A DNA stretch of 64,000 nt from Narthecium ossifragum (GCA_963920575.1 OY986972.1:21798083-21862082); one strand, 5' to 3'; counted from the first letter of the stretch, positions 10,936 to 23,683 are shown. Numbers and translations are program-made. The notes: a model not told the origin generated them from the sequence alone.

Positions 10936-11136
10936 TCAAATATCGATCATATGATCTTGATTTTCCATTATTATCCTAACTTAATCCCTTTAAATCACAA
11001 ATTACTACAAATTCCTCTAAATTACCGGTTGGAAGGATTAGATCTTAATTGTCATATGAGAATCGACAATCGGGATCCAGGTTCTCTATTAAATATCCTT
11101 ATGTTCATTATTATCAACCATGAGTCTAAATTTGAG

Positions 11137-11138
<2 letters not shown>

Positions 11139-11205
<67 letters not shown>
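11139..11205. repeat. (AT)n microsatellite
   Basis: About 33 uninterrupted AT dinucleotides. Confidence 0.97.
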
Positions 11206-11209
<4 letters not shown>

Positions 11210-13340
11210 GATAAATATGTAATTCAAATATTTTTCATGGACAATTAGTAAATTGCTTTTATTTTTAACATGTATATTGGACTAGTGGATTCCCGTGCAA
11301 ACAACATGGTTTTACAGAGGAGAAAGCATTAGTCGTGGCTACGATTATTTATGGAACCATATAATATAACCGATGGTTATACAAAGTTAGATTAGATTAG
11401 ATGGATTAATATATTACATTACTATTCTATTAGGATTTATATTAGTAACTGAATCCCTCCTTTAAATATAACACATGCATTTTAGTTTCTTAATTCACAT
11501 TATATTAATCTTATCCAACTTTGCACTAATTCGTATTATATTAGCCTTACTAGTGGTGTCCCCTACCACATGGTAGGGTAACCACCAACCCTATCTCAAT
11601 AACCACCTAATAACTCCCTCCCACTAAACCCCCTTCGACTTAGGATTATCATGTCACATAAGCCTCCACCTAAGACATTCTTCCATCAAGTAGGACATCA
11701 TAAATTTCACTTATAATTATAGCCTCATATACTGAAGATAAGGGGGCGGTTATGTATAACCGTTTTTTGTTCTTATAAGGTTGATTACATGACTGAAGTT
11801 TATAGAAGGATATTGATACAAAAAGCTGAAGACTCGGGGAGTATGCATTACATATGAAAATTTCAGGGACAATTATATTATTTAGAAGTTTCAAAAAGAT
11901 ATTTACGCCAGCAACCCCACAACCACAAAAATAATAATAAATAAAAATAAAAATCCCAAAGTTAAGAGGAGTAGTGGAGACCAATCACATGTATGTCACC
12001 AGTAATCGAACCAGCACTCACATGTGACATGTTGTCTGGCTCACAAATCCTTTGGCTAATAGCCTAATACAAAACCACGGTCTCTCTACCCATTCATTAA
12101 TTTGAAAAGAAAGTCAAAATTAATTAGGATTCGTTTGGTAGTGGGATAAGGGTAATCAGCCCCTAACCCGAGAGAAGACCCAGATTTCTAAACCCAGAAT
12201 TGGAGTGACTTGGAAAATAGAGTATTGCGGAGGGTTTTATGTAAAATTTTAACCTAATTAATGAATAATTTTTAATTTAATTGGTTTGAATTGAGATACT
12301 ATTTAGTTTATATTATTATAATAATATAAATTAAAATAATATTATTATATTAATATAAATGGGTTCGTATGGAGATGCATTGATGTGTATAACCATGACA
12401 CGTTATCATGTTATGTCATGTGACGATGCGATTTTTTTTCGCGTCTGCTGGAAATGGAGGTCACGTGTACATCGTCAGCGGCCACGACGCCGACAAGAAT
12501 GCCCTCAACACCACCAAGCCATACGGCCCGGTGAAGGACGGGCGGGCACGATGCCGATGATAGTGGAGGAGCGGACGTCTGCTGGAGATGACAAATAAGC
12601 GGGCGTTGATATGAGAGGGATTGATAGGAGGAGGCGTCGAACATGATGGGTGAGGTGATAATATTATACTTTAATAAATATAATATATATTATCATATTA
12701 TTAACTAATTTATTAAAACCAAGGTGAATATTTATGCATTATCATATTATTAATTCAAGTACCAATATTATTAATATACTTCCCACCTCACCGATCCCTA
12801 TTCCTATTCCACATTTTTTTATTTAATATTATTAATTTACTTTTTATCTCATCAACTTTAAGTAATTATTATCTCTTTATCTCCACTTTTTAACCGAACG
12901 TCATTTTATTCCACGACTTATTTATTAATCCCTATCGCCTCTGATCCCACGGTCAAATGGGAACTATGACGCATGTCGTGCTCCGTGATCTGTATTCTTC
13001 ACATGCGATTTAATAATTAATCACGAGCTTCCCTCCCACATGCTCTCTGCTCTCCTCATCGTTCCACTGTTCCGTCGGTCTAGCTTAACCGCAACCCATC
13101 GTACGGCCAGGAATGCCCTAACACCAGCATCACCGACATACTCCCATCGAACATAGATACCGCTAAGCCGTTCCGCGGTGCAGGAGAACGGGTGCTATCC
13201 AGCGGTAAATAAATGCGCGGGAAAATAATTTGGGTTCGAGTCATGGTCGAGCCACATAGATCCGGCTCAGCCCGACCCTCTAACTCGATGCGGCGGTTAC
13301 AGCAGTTAAGCAAGTGCATCCACTGTATCTTCAAGACTTC
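11206..13340. other. AT-rich intergenic DNA with hairpin module copy 2
   Basis: No gene recognised. 11737-11795 holds an inverted copy of the hairpin module (AAGGGGGCGGTTATGTATAA CCG..CTTATAAGGTTGATT). A GTTTGGTAGTGGGATAAGGG sequence near 12130 and a GATCCCACGGTCAAATGGG sequence near 12945 are loosely inverted and may bound a degenerate element. A GC-richer island at 12440-12600 lacks a recognisable coding frame. Confidence 0.4.
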
Positions 13341-13440
13341 AACCAATGGGGGTTAATAAATAGGCTAAATCTCGAACCCCCGATAGAGTTTTAAAAGCAG
13401 TAACTCGTTCCACCCCTATCCCTGTCGACAGCTCACACCC

Positions 13441-13470
13441 CTCTCCCCTCTCCCCTCTCTCTCTCTCTCT
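13441..13470 (+). promoter_or_regulatory. CT-rich (Y-patch-like) tract upstream of the SKS gene
   Basis: A run of CTCTCCCC and (CT)n sits about 150 bp before the ATG at 13613. Such pyrimidine patches are common near plant core promoters. No convincing TATA box could be fixed; TTAATAAATAGG near 13353 is a weak candidate. Confidence 0.4.
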
Positions 13471-13612
13471 AGCGTTAATAAGTCCACACTCTTCTACTCG
13501 CCTTCTCTTTAAAGCGCTCTTCTTTGGATGCACCATTGCCACTACTAGATCTCTCTTCTCCGCCGCTGTTCTTGATCATCCCCAAGAAATCCCATTCTTG
13601 GGGGTTTGGAAG

Positions 13613-16600
13613 ATGGGAAAGGAGAGGAGCGTCTCGTTGCTCCCGTTCTTATTGGCGGCGCTCCTGGTCTTCTCGCCGGCCGGAGTGGTGCGAGGGGATG
13701 ATCCGTACCGGTTCTTCACCTGGAATGTCACCTACGGCGACATCTACCCTTTGGGAGTCCGGCAACAGGTGCTCATTTGAAAAAAAAAATTCGTTTTTTT
13801 GGCGAGGATTTTGGGCGGGATTTTGAGGTTTTCTTGGTGATTTTTTTTTTTGTGGCAGGGGATATTGATAAATGGGCAGTTTCCGGGGCCGCAGATCGAT
13901 TCGGTGACCAACGACAACATCATCGTCAACGTATTTAACAGCCTCCCGGAGCCATTTCTAATTTCCTGGTACCAATTCCTCTCCCCACTCTTTTTTTCCC
14001 TTCAAATTTTTATCCGATTTTAACGCGATTCTCGAATTTTTCCGTAAAAATATTAGTTCATTTAAAGTTATTCATTTATGTCAACAAGAAATGGATCCCG
14101 AGAATTGGGTGATGCTTTTTAAAATCCCTATTTAAAACGCAAGATCTCCGGTTATGTTCGCATAAATGAACCCGCGATTTATGGAAATTCACGAGAAAAC
14201 CACTGCTCGATACCTTTTACATGATGACGTAATAATCCCAGCATAGTAACCGAGACGGGGTTAAAAGAGTAACTTCGATGTTTGGATGCGTATAAAGTTA
14301 GATCGGCTGTGGCGAAAGAATGAGTTAACTTAGGAAATAAAGGTGGAATCTAATGCTTATTTGAGTAGCTTTTATTCTTTACTGGGATTGGTGTAGAATG
14401 ACGCGTCTCTTTTGCATGGGTTTTGGGCTTTAGTGGTCCAAACCCATCATTCGGTGCTTTAGTTGGAAATTATGAGATTAGTCCTGGTTATTAGATGTCA
14501 TGGGGCCTTTTTGGGCACCTAATGGTGTTAGTAGTGGGTTGGGTCCATTTCAAGTTAATTAATGCAATGGGGTTAAGTTTAGCTCATGACCTTCAGTTTT
14601 AATAGTCATGGGTGGTAAGTATGGTGACATAGCACGGGACAAGAGTGTGGTGTGCATGTGATAGTTCCTTGCACTATCTTGTAGCTGTCATATAGCCCGG
14701 AATCTGTCCTGTATGAAGTTGTCAGATGTGTATTGATTCCAGTTACTACCCCTAAAATGGCATAATATATTGGAGAACAGTACCTAAACTGATACCATTT
14801 GTGTTAATTAGTAATGTCTGGCGTTGGAGATCTTGGACTTGAACTCGAGATCTCTTTACATTAAACTCGAAGGCCTCTTTACATGTGCTAAGCACGAGGG
14901 TCAACAGCATTCAGATCCAGCCACGTGCAAGCATGAGGAGACGCAGCTTATCCAGAGGATAAGTTTTTCCCCATTGCCGAGAAAGAGATGAAGCTTCAGG
15001 CCATTAATTGTTCATAGAATAGAGCATTATCATCTGATGCAATAAATACCAGAGAGGAAGCTTGAAAATGGTTAATGACGGGAGATAAAACAATGCACTT
15101 TGGGAAAATCCAACATTAGATTGAATGGTTCTTGCACCCAATTTGTATCGCATAAATTTTCCTGTTTTGTTCTTTCTCCATTCAAGATGCTTGGTTTATC
15201 AATAAGTTGTTGTTTTGCATCTAGGAATGGAATATGGCAGAGGAGGAACTCATGGCAGGATGGTGTCTACGGCACCACCTGCCCCATCCCACCAGGAAAG
15301 AACTTCACATATGTGCTGCAAACCAAGGATCAAATTGGCAGCTTCTTCTACTTCCCATCTCTTGGATTCCACAAGGCTGCCGGAGGTTTTGGTGGATTCA
15401 AGGTCTTGAGCCGTCCTATGATTCCTGTGCCCTTCCCATCTCCTGCTGGTGATTACACTCTACTGGCTGGGGACTGGTTCAAGGCAAATCACACTGTAAG
15501 CAACACTAACATCACTAATTTCCATACTACTTTTGTTTGTTTTGAACTCGATAAAAGCAGTATCTTATATGATAGCAACTATATACGTGGTTCTTCTTCT
15601 TTCCAGGACTTGAAAGCCATATTAGACGGTGGAAGGGATCTCCCATTTCCTGATGGAGTCCTAATCAATGGCCGCGGATGGGGTGGAAGCACCTTCACAG
15701 TTGATCAAGGTACTTATCATGCCCTGCATGCACTCTTTGTAGAATTAAGCTTTTGACTGATTCTTCCACATACGTTTGTACCAATGAGTTGGATGGTAAA
15801 CAACTTTTGCACATTGTCTAGGTAAAACCTACAGGTTTCGGATTTCGAACGTGGGGTTGACGACATGCCTGAACGTGAGGTTTCAAGGGCACTTAATGAA
15901 GCTGGTGGAGGTTGAAGGGTCTCACACGCTGCAGAACACCTACTCTTCTCTAGATGTCTGCCTGGGCCAGACTTACTCGGTGCTTGTCACAGCTGATCAG
16001 CCTGGATTGGACTACTACATTGTCTTCTCCACCAGATTCACCAGCCCTGTTCTCACAAACGTCGCCATTCTTCATTACAGCAACTCCGTCGGAAAGCCGG
16101 TGAACCCTCCTCCGGGCGGACCTACTGTTCAGATCGACTTCTCCCTCAACCAGGCCAGGTCTATCAGGTATTAATCTGCTGTTTGCAGGAATTTTGGTAT
16201 TCACTTTAAATTTTACATTTTTCTCTAATCCCTGTGGTTGTGAATTCCAGATGGAACCTGACAGCAAGTGCAGCAAGACCTAACCCCCAAGGTTCATATC
16301 ACTATGGAATGGTCAACACCACCAGGACTATTAGGCTTGCAAACTCTGCAGCGGTCATCAATGGCAAGCGAAGATACGCGATAAACAGCGTCTCCTTCTT
16401 CCCAGCTGATACTCCGCTCAAAGTAGCTGATTTCTATAAAATTCCTGGAGTTTTTTCACCAGGGAGCATTCCAGACAACCCCACCTTTGGAGGTGCTTAC
16501 ATGCAGACCTCTGTTATGGCAGCCAATTTCCGAGATTATGTCGAGATCATCCTCGAAAACTACGAAGACACTATGCAGTCTTGGCACATTGATGGCTATG

Positions 16601-17078
16601 CCTTCTTTGTTGTGGGGTAAGAACCACCTAAGATCTACCCAGAAACTACCTTCTCCTTTCATATGTTGGGAGCAACTCACACAATGTTAATACCTGCAGA
16701 ATGGATGGAGGGCAATGGTCTTCATCAAGCAGGCAGGGTTACAATCTCAGAGATGCTATCTACCGTTGCTCCATCCATGTAAGTTGCATGCATCTTATTT
16801 CCATTTGCTCATCATGCATGGCTCATTGAAGTTTCTAAAGCCTTGTGAATCTATGTGATGATCAGGTTTACCCCAAGTCATGGACGGCACTCTACATGCC
16901 GCTAGACAATGTGGGCATGTGGAACATAAGATCGGAGGACTGGGGGAGGCAGTACTTGGGGCAGCAGTTTTATCTCCGCGTCTACTCTCCGGCCAATTCA
17001 TGGAGAGATGAGTATCCCATCCCCAGGAATGCTCTCCTCTGCGGTCGGGCATCCGGCCGGCGAACCAGGCCTCTCTGA
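13613..17078 (+). CDS. SKU5-similar (SKS) multicopper-oxidase-like protein, L-ascorbate oxidase homologue
   Basis: Exons: 13613-13768, 13859-13968, 15225-15495, 15607-15709, 15822-16167, 16251-16616, 16700-16778 and 16866-17078. All introns are GT..AG and phases join cleanly to 547 aa, the usual SKS length. The N terminus (residues 1 to about 28) is a signal peptide. Three cupredoxin domains follow, with family signatures: PYRFFTWNVTYGDIYPLG, GILINGQFPGPQI, NGIWQRRNSWQDGVYGTTCP, SWHIDGYAFFVVG and the C-terminal LLCGRASGRRTRPL. The His clusters that bind copper in true ascorbate oxidases (HWHG, HSH, HCH types) are absent, as is typical of SKS proteins. A redox reaction is therefore unlikely, and a cell-wall or pollen/root growth role is the family expectation. 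The ending resembles the pollen NTP303-type branch, without an obvious GPI signal. The ATG at 13613 gives the best signal peptide. Confidence 0.93.
13969..15224 (+). other. long second intron of the SKS gene
   Basis: A 1.26-kb GT..AG intron of AT-rich sequence. No nested gene or element with clear ends was recognised. It separates ...PEPFLIS from the exon beginning NGIWQRRN, splitting the Trp codon. Confidence 0.8.
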
Positions 17079-17723
17079 GTACAACAGAGCATGAGCGGCT
17101 AAGACTTAGTTATGCCATGAAAGGGTGGCGGTTCTTTCACAGAGATGAGCATGCTGGTAGTTGGACATTTTTATTGGCTCAGCTCGAGCCTTGTCTATCG
17201 GTAGTTCATTGTAAACTAAGTACTGTCTATTTATTTTTTTTCCTACTGCAACGATCGATAAGCAGTTCTTTTGCTGTTCTTCTCTGTTCTGTCATGCATA
17301 ATCTAATTATTTATTAAGATCTGTCCTCTTCTCACTGATAAAAATAAGTGTACTTTAGTTTTTCAATGTCAAATTAATATCGGTTGACTAAGGGAGGGTA
17401 GGAATTTGTAAAAATATGTAAAATACAGGTACCTGAGTGTAAATTTTGATCACATAGATAGCTTTTGATAATAATATAGGAGAAACATATGTAGGAATTT
17501 GCAATGTTTTATAAGGCATTGAAATCACCCTAGTATATAACTCTAGTCGTATATAACAGAAAAACCATGTCAGGGCACGTGCTTATACTAGTCTTTGTTT
17601 AATAGAAAAGTTCATCTGGCTCTTTGTTGAATTAGTTCTCATGAATATTTTGGGATACGAACTCTGCATTAGATATTTCAAAGTGTTCAACTACCTCCAA
17701 CGTACAAGACAAGATAAAAAGAA
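17079..17723 (+). other. SKS 3' flank
   Basis: AT-rich 3' untranslated and intergenic DNA. No polyadenylation signal could be fixed with confidence and no further gene is seen before the MULE at about 17724. Confidence 0.5.
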
Positions 17724-17754
17724 GGGAAATTTGTCAAAAGGTCTTAAAAAATAT

Positions 17755-18718
17755 GGGTGTGGCTATCCGCACCACGATTTTAACTCAGCACACTACAGAA
17801 AATAATTTTTGTAAAAATAAAAAATAAAAATCCCATTATACCCCCCTCTCCCTCTCTCCTGATGCTCACTCCCGGCGATCTCTCTCCCGGCTCCGACGGC
17901 CTCTCTCTCCCGGCTCCGACGGCCTCTCTCTCCCACGCCCTCTCTCTCTTTCTCTCCCCGGCCTCCCTCTTCCCCCTCTCTCTCTCGCCTTCTCTCTCCT
18001 GGCGGTCTCCCTCCCTCTCTCTCGCTTCTCTCTCTCTCGCCTTCTCTCTCTCCCGGCGGCCTCCCTCTCTCCCGCGGTCTCTCTCTCCCGGCGGCCTCCC
18101 TCCCTCTCTCTCACTTCTCTCTCTCCCGCGGCCCCCTCTCTCTCTCTCGCTTTCTCTCTCTCTCTCGCGGCCGGCGAGAGAGAGAGGGGGGGGGGGGGAG
18201 GCCGGCGGCCGCGGGGGAGAGAGAAGGCGAGAGAGAGGGGGAAGAGAGAAGGAGAGAGAGAGAGAGAGAGGGGGAAGAGGGAGGCCGGTGGCCGCGGGGG
18301 AGAGAGAAGGCGAGAGAGGGGGAAGATGGAGGCCGGCTGGCCGTGGGGGAGAGAGAAGGCGAGAGAGAGGGAGGCCGGCCGGCCGCGGGAGAGAGAGAAC
18401 GCGAGAGGGAGGGAGGGAGGCCGGCCGGCCGCGAGAGAGAGAGAGAAAGCGAGAGAGGGCGTGGGAGAGAGATAAGGCGAGAGAGAGAGGGGGAAGAGGG
18501 AGGCCGGGGGAGAGAGGGGGAAGAGGGAGGCCGGGAGAGAGAAAGAGAGAGAGGGCGTGGGAGAGAGAGAGAGAGGGCGCCGGCGAGAGAGAGGCCGCCG
18601 GAGAGAGGCATCAGGAGAGAGGGAGAGGGGGGTATAATGGGATTTTTATTTTTTATTTTTACAAAAATTATTTTCTGTGGTGTGTTGAGTTAAAACCGTG
18701 GTGCGGATAGCCGCACCC
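17755..18718. mobile_element. MULE-type foldback element with polypyrimidine/polypurine interior
   Basis: The ends GGGTGTGGCTATCCGCACCA and its near-complement GGTGCGGATAGCCGCACCC belong to TIRs of about 110 bp or more. They continue through GTTTTAACTCA, AAAATAATTTTTGTA and CCCATTATACCCCCCTCTCC. A perfect 9-bp TSD, AAAAAATAT, flanks it (17746-17754 and 18719-18727), which indicates a Mutator-type insertion. The left half is almost pure CT-rich and the right half almost pure GA-rich, so the element folds back over much of its length. The long open frames inside (for example 17862-18710) only reflect the CT/GA composition. Confidence 0.85.
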
Positions 18719-18779
18719 AAAAAATATATGATATGACAATAGGACACCATATCACTACTCGACCAAAATGCCCCCATAT

Positions 18780-19260
18780 AATCCCCCCCCTTATAACCCC
18801 CCAGACCCCCCGGCCCGATCTCGTCGTCTGACACCAATCGCCATCTCGCCATCATCGTCGTCGTCCGTCGTCGATCCCCGACGCCCCCGTCGCCACCTCC
18901 TGCCTCGGCTCCCCATCACCGATCCAGATGGATCTCGACATATCTCATCGCCATCCGTCACCCCGATCTGACGGAGCTAGAGGTCTCGTCGAACGCCGAT
19001 CGGAGCTCACCACCCCAATTCGAGCTCGCCGTCTGTCACGATGCCGTCAGGCGAGATGCCTGTCATCGTTCCCCTGCACGAGGTCGTCGTCCCCGACTAG
19101 CTCCTCTGATCTCTCCGCCCCTCCTAAATCCGTCGGATCCATCGACCAACAGCTCAATCCACTTCGTCCAAAGAACCCAACGACCTCTCCTTAGTCAATC
19201 CCGGCCTCTAACGAGCCCTCCTCGCCGGCGATCAACCTCCGGCGAGTTGTCAGCCATTAG
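18780..19260 (+). other. GC-rich tract inside the probable MULE
   Basis: Codon-like GC-rich sequence with open frames on the + strand (for example 18768-18971 and 18928-19194), rich in Pro, Ser and Arg. No family is recognised. It could be a captured gene piece or simply biased DNA. Confidence 0.35.
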
Positions 19261-19399
19261 ATGAAAATGAGAGAGGAAATGAAAAAAAAAATCGAAAAAA
19301 TATTGGAAAAAGGAGAAAAATCGTGTAAAATAGAGGAAATAATGGGAAAAATAGGAAACTAATCACTAAAATTGAGGAAATAAAGAGAAAAAATAGGAA

Positions 19400-19830
19400 A
19401 GTAATTTGGAAAGTAACTTGAGTTACTTTTCACGATTTCATCATCGAGAACTCAAGTTACTTTCCATCTGCTTTATGGAAAGTAGTTTGTAATAATTGTG
19501 GAAAGTAACTCAAGTTACTTTCCATTGGTTTAATTACTTTTCACGATTTCATCATTGAGAACTCAAGTTATTTTCGATATGCTTTATGGAAAGTAACTTG
19601 TAATAATTATGGATAATAATGTAATAATTGTGGAAAGTAACTCAAGTTACTTCCATTAATTTAATTTGAAAAGTAACTTACAAACTTTCGATGATTTCAT
19701 CATCGAGACTCAAGTTATTTTCCACTAGTTACTTTCTATTAGTTTAATCTGGAAAATAACTTACTCTCCATTGGTAGTTACTTTCCAGATTTTTTGATAA
19801 TTACTTTCCACTGGGAATACAAACAGTCAT
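19400..19830. repeat. degenerate palindromic repeats built on GGAAAGTAACT
   Basis: GGAAAGTAACT and its complement AGTTACTTTCC recur at least eight times. They are often paired as a short palindrome with a 2-nt centre and interleaved with 'cacgatttcatcatcgagaac'. The larger period is about 90-120 bp. Confidence 0.75.
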
Positions 19831-19962
19831 TAGGAATACAAACAATCACTAAGAAGATAAGATATGTTGAGAATCTTGAAAGGGCATTTTATACTTAAAA
19901 AAAGATATTAGGGCTTAAATTCTTTAAGAAAAAGATATCTGATATTTTAGACAAATATTCCC

Positions 19963-21190
19963 TTAACCTAAATGCCAATTAACTCTAAAAAGAACAGCGA
20001 TAAAAAAAATAGAACCTGAGTTCTTTTAGAAAAGATTTATAAGAAGCAACAACCAGACAAGGAAAACAAAAACTTTGTTTCGTTCACGGAGAGTAGACAT
20101 CATTGCCAATTAACAATGTGCAAAAAAAAGTAGACTCTGACCTTTTCAGAAATGAACATATTAACATCACCAATCATAAGACAATCAAGTGGACCACCAT
20201 GAACCAGTCCTAAGTCCCTTTTCTTCTTTGTGGATAACAAAAACAATAAAATTAGCTTCTACAAACATATGCTGTACAATTCTTTTGCCTATTCACTGTC
20301 CTGATGGGCCACATATCTGCCCCAGGACACCAATATCTAAAATTCAATAACAAAGAATAACATAAACGTAGGATTGGTCACAAAATGCCATCGATTCTCG
20401 GAGCATAACTTATCGCCGAGAACAGTTAGGAAAAAAAACATCATGTGTGAAGACTTGATCAATTCCAGTGGTTTGTCAGAAAGAAAGTCCTTAAAGAAAG
20501 AGTCATAATTGGTAAAAAAATGCGTCTAATACCAATTCAATTTCGAATGAACCAAGTAAATTTATGAATGCTGCATGACAACTATGACAGTTTAGATCAT
20601 GAATCCAAGTAAAACAGTGGGAAAAAAGGTTGTCCTTAGAGCATATTAATTACTAAGTTAGCAGTATCTAACATAATGCAGCAGTTTGTCACATGGAGCA
20701 TAGGATTAGGATAGACCTACTACAAAATATCCTCTATATCGTACTATTTATTTCCAAGGTTTTTATATAGGGAAAACTATGCCAAAAACACAGCTAATTA
20801 AAAACACAAAATAGAAAACAAAATTCGAGAATGGAAATATGGAAACGTTTTCCAAACCAAATGACCTCTTCCTAGCAGCAGCAATATGTCAATGAAAACA
20901 TGACAAAGACCGGCTTGACCGTGGGCTGTCCAGTGTCCAACCTAGCTATCAGTGAACCTATTCAAATGTCGAGGAGGGATGTCGACACGACTGAGTGCAA
21001 CGAAACTGTGTCCACGGCCAAATCTTAGGACTATATTATCCAAATCCCTGCTTTCCTGCTTCAACGAGAGCCACCTTAATTGTGATTAGCTCTTCCATAA
21101 TCACTTGTAATTTATACAACGTCCATGCCTGAGACCAATTCTTGGTAAGAAGACTGTAACTGGCAACTATGTAACATCAAGTACCAATCC
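19963..21190. other. intergenic, nothing recognised
   Basis: AT-rich with scattered A-runs and no coding frame or terminal repeat that I can support. Confidence 0.4.
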
Positions 21191-21395
21191 TAGTGACACA
21201 TTCCACACGTCTCAAAGTCATTAGCCTAACCAACCCCAATGTAGACGCCATGTCGCCGTATGGCTACAACTTCCATGCACGAGACATATGACATCAAACA
21301 ACGCACAAGGACCGATTCCAGTGACACGTTCCACACGACTCAAGGTCATTAACCTAACCAACCCCAATGTAGATGCCATGTCACCGTATGGCTCA
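21185..21395. repeat. tandem duplication, about 128-bp period, two copies
   Basis: 'gtgacac(a/g)ttccacacg' through 'ccaaccccaatgtaga.gccatgtc.ccgtatggct' occurs at about 21193-21267 and again at about 21321-21394, with a few substitutions. Confidence 0.8.
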
Positions 21396-21940
21396 ACAAC
21401 TAATTTTTTTTAATGAGATGAGCCCATAGTTACAAAACAAAATTACAAGGTTCAGCTACCACATAGCTATGTTCCTGATCTCGCAAGTTTAGATCAACAC
21501 GGCCCAGCTTCTACGACACGTTCGAGCTACACTATCGACTCTTGCGTTATAATCTCTAGAAATGTGCAAAAATAAGACAGAATCAAAAAGCAGTGTATGT
21601 AGCCATATATTCTTAGCCATACCCTCTATGTCTAAGGGCCATCCTCTTGATCTATTGCGAATTTGGACATCAATTAAGACATCTGTTTCGATGATCAGTT
21701 CATTTAGTCTAAGGATATTTGCTCTCTTCGTCGCTTCAATGATGGCTTCCATTTCTCCTTTGAGCACTAAATCAGTGGTTATAGGTTTGGTCTATGCCCA
21801 AGCCTCCTTATAATGCGTGGTGGTGACTCATGTAGAAGGATCAAATGACAAATCTGTTTGAATCACATGAGCGATTTGGGCGTGATACGATCATTATGTA
21901 AGATAGAGGTCGGTTGCTTCTTGTCAAGGGCCAACAACTA
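21394..21940 (-). mobile_element. 5'-truncated LINE, RNase H end only
   Basis: Minus-strand element. Its poly(A) reads as the T-run at about 21404-21411. It is flanked by a short TSD, CAACAACTA (21394-21402 and 21932-21940). A frame at 21489-21767 encodes EMEAIIEATKRANILRLNEL, IETDVLIDV and HISRDYNARVDSVAR, the C-terminal RNase H domain of plant L1-like elements. Everything upstream of this domain is missing. Confidence 0.75.
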
Positions 21941-23683
21941 TTTTAATCTTTTTTTATAGGGATGTTTACATATATGCCCTCAAAAGATTATATTTTACCT
22001 ATATGTCATTATATTTTTTATATTTACATACATGATACATGTCACAAAATTGATAAAATACTCTCGTATATTGATGTGGTGCAAACATGTCGTTAAAACG
22101 TTACAAACTCAATCAAATATTAAATTTATAATCCTTATTCAATCACTACACTACTAGGTAGAATAGCGGTGAAGTCGGGAGTCAATCACTGGGAAAATGT
22201 TGGAAATTGAAATCAATTCTCGAAACTCTAAAACTAAGGAAAACAATTAAAGATAAAATAGAGTTATCTAAACTAATAAAGAAAAGAAATAAAAGTTGGT
22301 CAATTCGAATCAATGGAATAGTTACTTAGGAATTACTCAATCCGCCATAGTTTCATTATTAGTCTACTCTAGTTATCATCTTGTTCTCTTCTCTCAACAT
22401 TATGGATCATATGACTACAAGCTCACAGGAATCCATAAAAGAAAGTTAATGTTCCCAACGACATAACCTATCTTTGCTTGGCATAGATTATTTTTGGTCC
22501 TACGATTACTTTAAATTATACTACTTCTAATGACCTTGGCACAACCTATCTTCGCGTAGCATAGCTTATCTCAAAGGCAAACCAATAACTTCATGAAAAC
22601 TATCATAAATCTCTACAATCAATCACAGAAATCATGTACGACTGAAAGTACGTCAAAAGAACTCTGCTCTTTCAACTCTATTAACAATAAAACCATATTT
22701 ATGAGATCATGCATCGAGAAGTTTACAAGAATCAAACTAAAGAAAGACCAAAACTACACTAGGTTTTCATGATATTCCTAAATACAATAAGTTAGCAACT
22801 CATCTTTTGGATGAACGCCATCGGCTTGGAATAGGAAGCTATCACCATCCGCATCCTCACCGTCTTCTCTTTTCTTCTCCAAAGATAGTCAAAAAGATGA
22901 TTATTTTCGGATGGAATAACCACTTTATATAATAGAAACCAGTAATCCCGGAATTAGGAGTCATAATTGAACTTAAACTCTAGTTTCCCTAAATTTTGTA
23001 CTGATGACGTCATCCGATCGATCCATCGGACTCAAAACTGATCCATCGCTCAAGTCGGTTTGACTGTCACATCATTAATTTCAGCCTTTCTTTCCAACTT
23101 CTATATATCCGACTTTGCTTCAAAATTGATACCAATGTATACGGAATCTCATAAAGTTTTCAACATGAAAGTTGTAGCTCTTGATGTCTTCTTTCATCTC
23201 CTAGAATTTCAGTATTTATAGACATTTGTAGAGTTTTTGAAAAATATTTTTCTACCGGTCAATGGCTAATTCCATATTTCTAGATTCTGCATAATTTGGT
23301 CTTTTAAACCAAATTTCTTGTACTTCTTCTCAAATCCTACTTAGACATGAAACCAAACAATATGATATTAAATACACCTGCTCTTAGACTAACAAAGATA
23401 ATTTAAAAGATTTAATCATAAATATTTAATGACTCATCATATATACTTCTCCATCAATCTCCTTACGTTGCTCTAACTAAGATTAAAAAAAAAGTAACTA
23501 GACACCAGAAAGTTTCCAAATTACCGGTGGATTTAAGCTTCAAGCACGCATGAAAGGTGAGGGGAATTTAAGTAAATTTCTCACACTATTACTTAATAAC
23601 GGTCGTCAAACATATTATGTGAGTAATCCATGAAAAGTAACCACATGTACGAGAGTATTTCAATAATTTGTCGGTGAATATGT

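Larger units (their letters stand above)
17724..19962. mobile_element. probable Mutator-like element, disrupted by a nested foldback element
   Basis: The left end GGGAAATTTGTCAAAAGG, and CCAAAATGCCC further in, are mirrored by the right end (GGGCATTTTATAC at about 19885 and CAAATATTCCC at 19952-19962). GGGAAATTTGTC..CCAAAATGCCC is typical of plant MULE termini. The nested element 17755-18718 lies just inside the left end. The interior has a GC-rich tract (18780-19230) followed by AT-rich palindromic repeats. Flanking 9-mers do not match well, so the exact ends are tentative. Confidence 0.5.

Noticed and set aside
12411..12644. coding exon in the GC-richer island
   Set aside because: Frames on both strands are short and lack domain similarity, and no consistent splice partners were found.
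17862..18710. 282-aa open frame (+) and long minus-strand frames rich in Ser/Arg/Glu/Pro
   Set aside because: They lie wholly within the CT/GA-rich interior of the foldback MULE. Stop codons are simply rare in that composition, and no domain is present.
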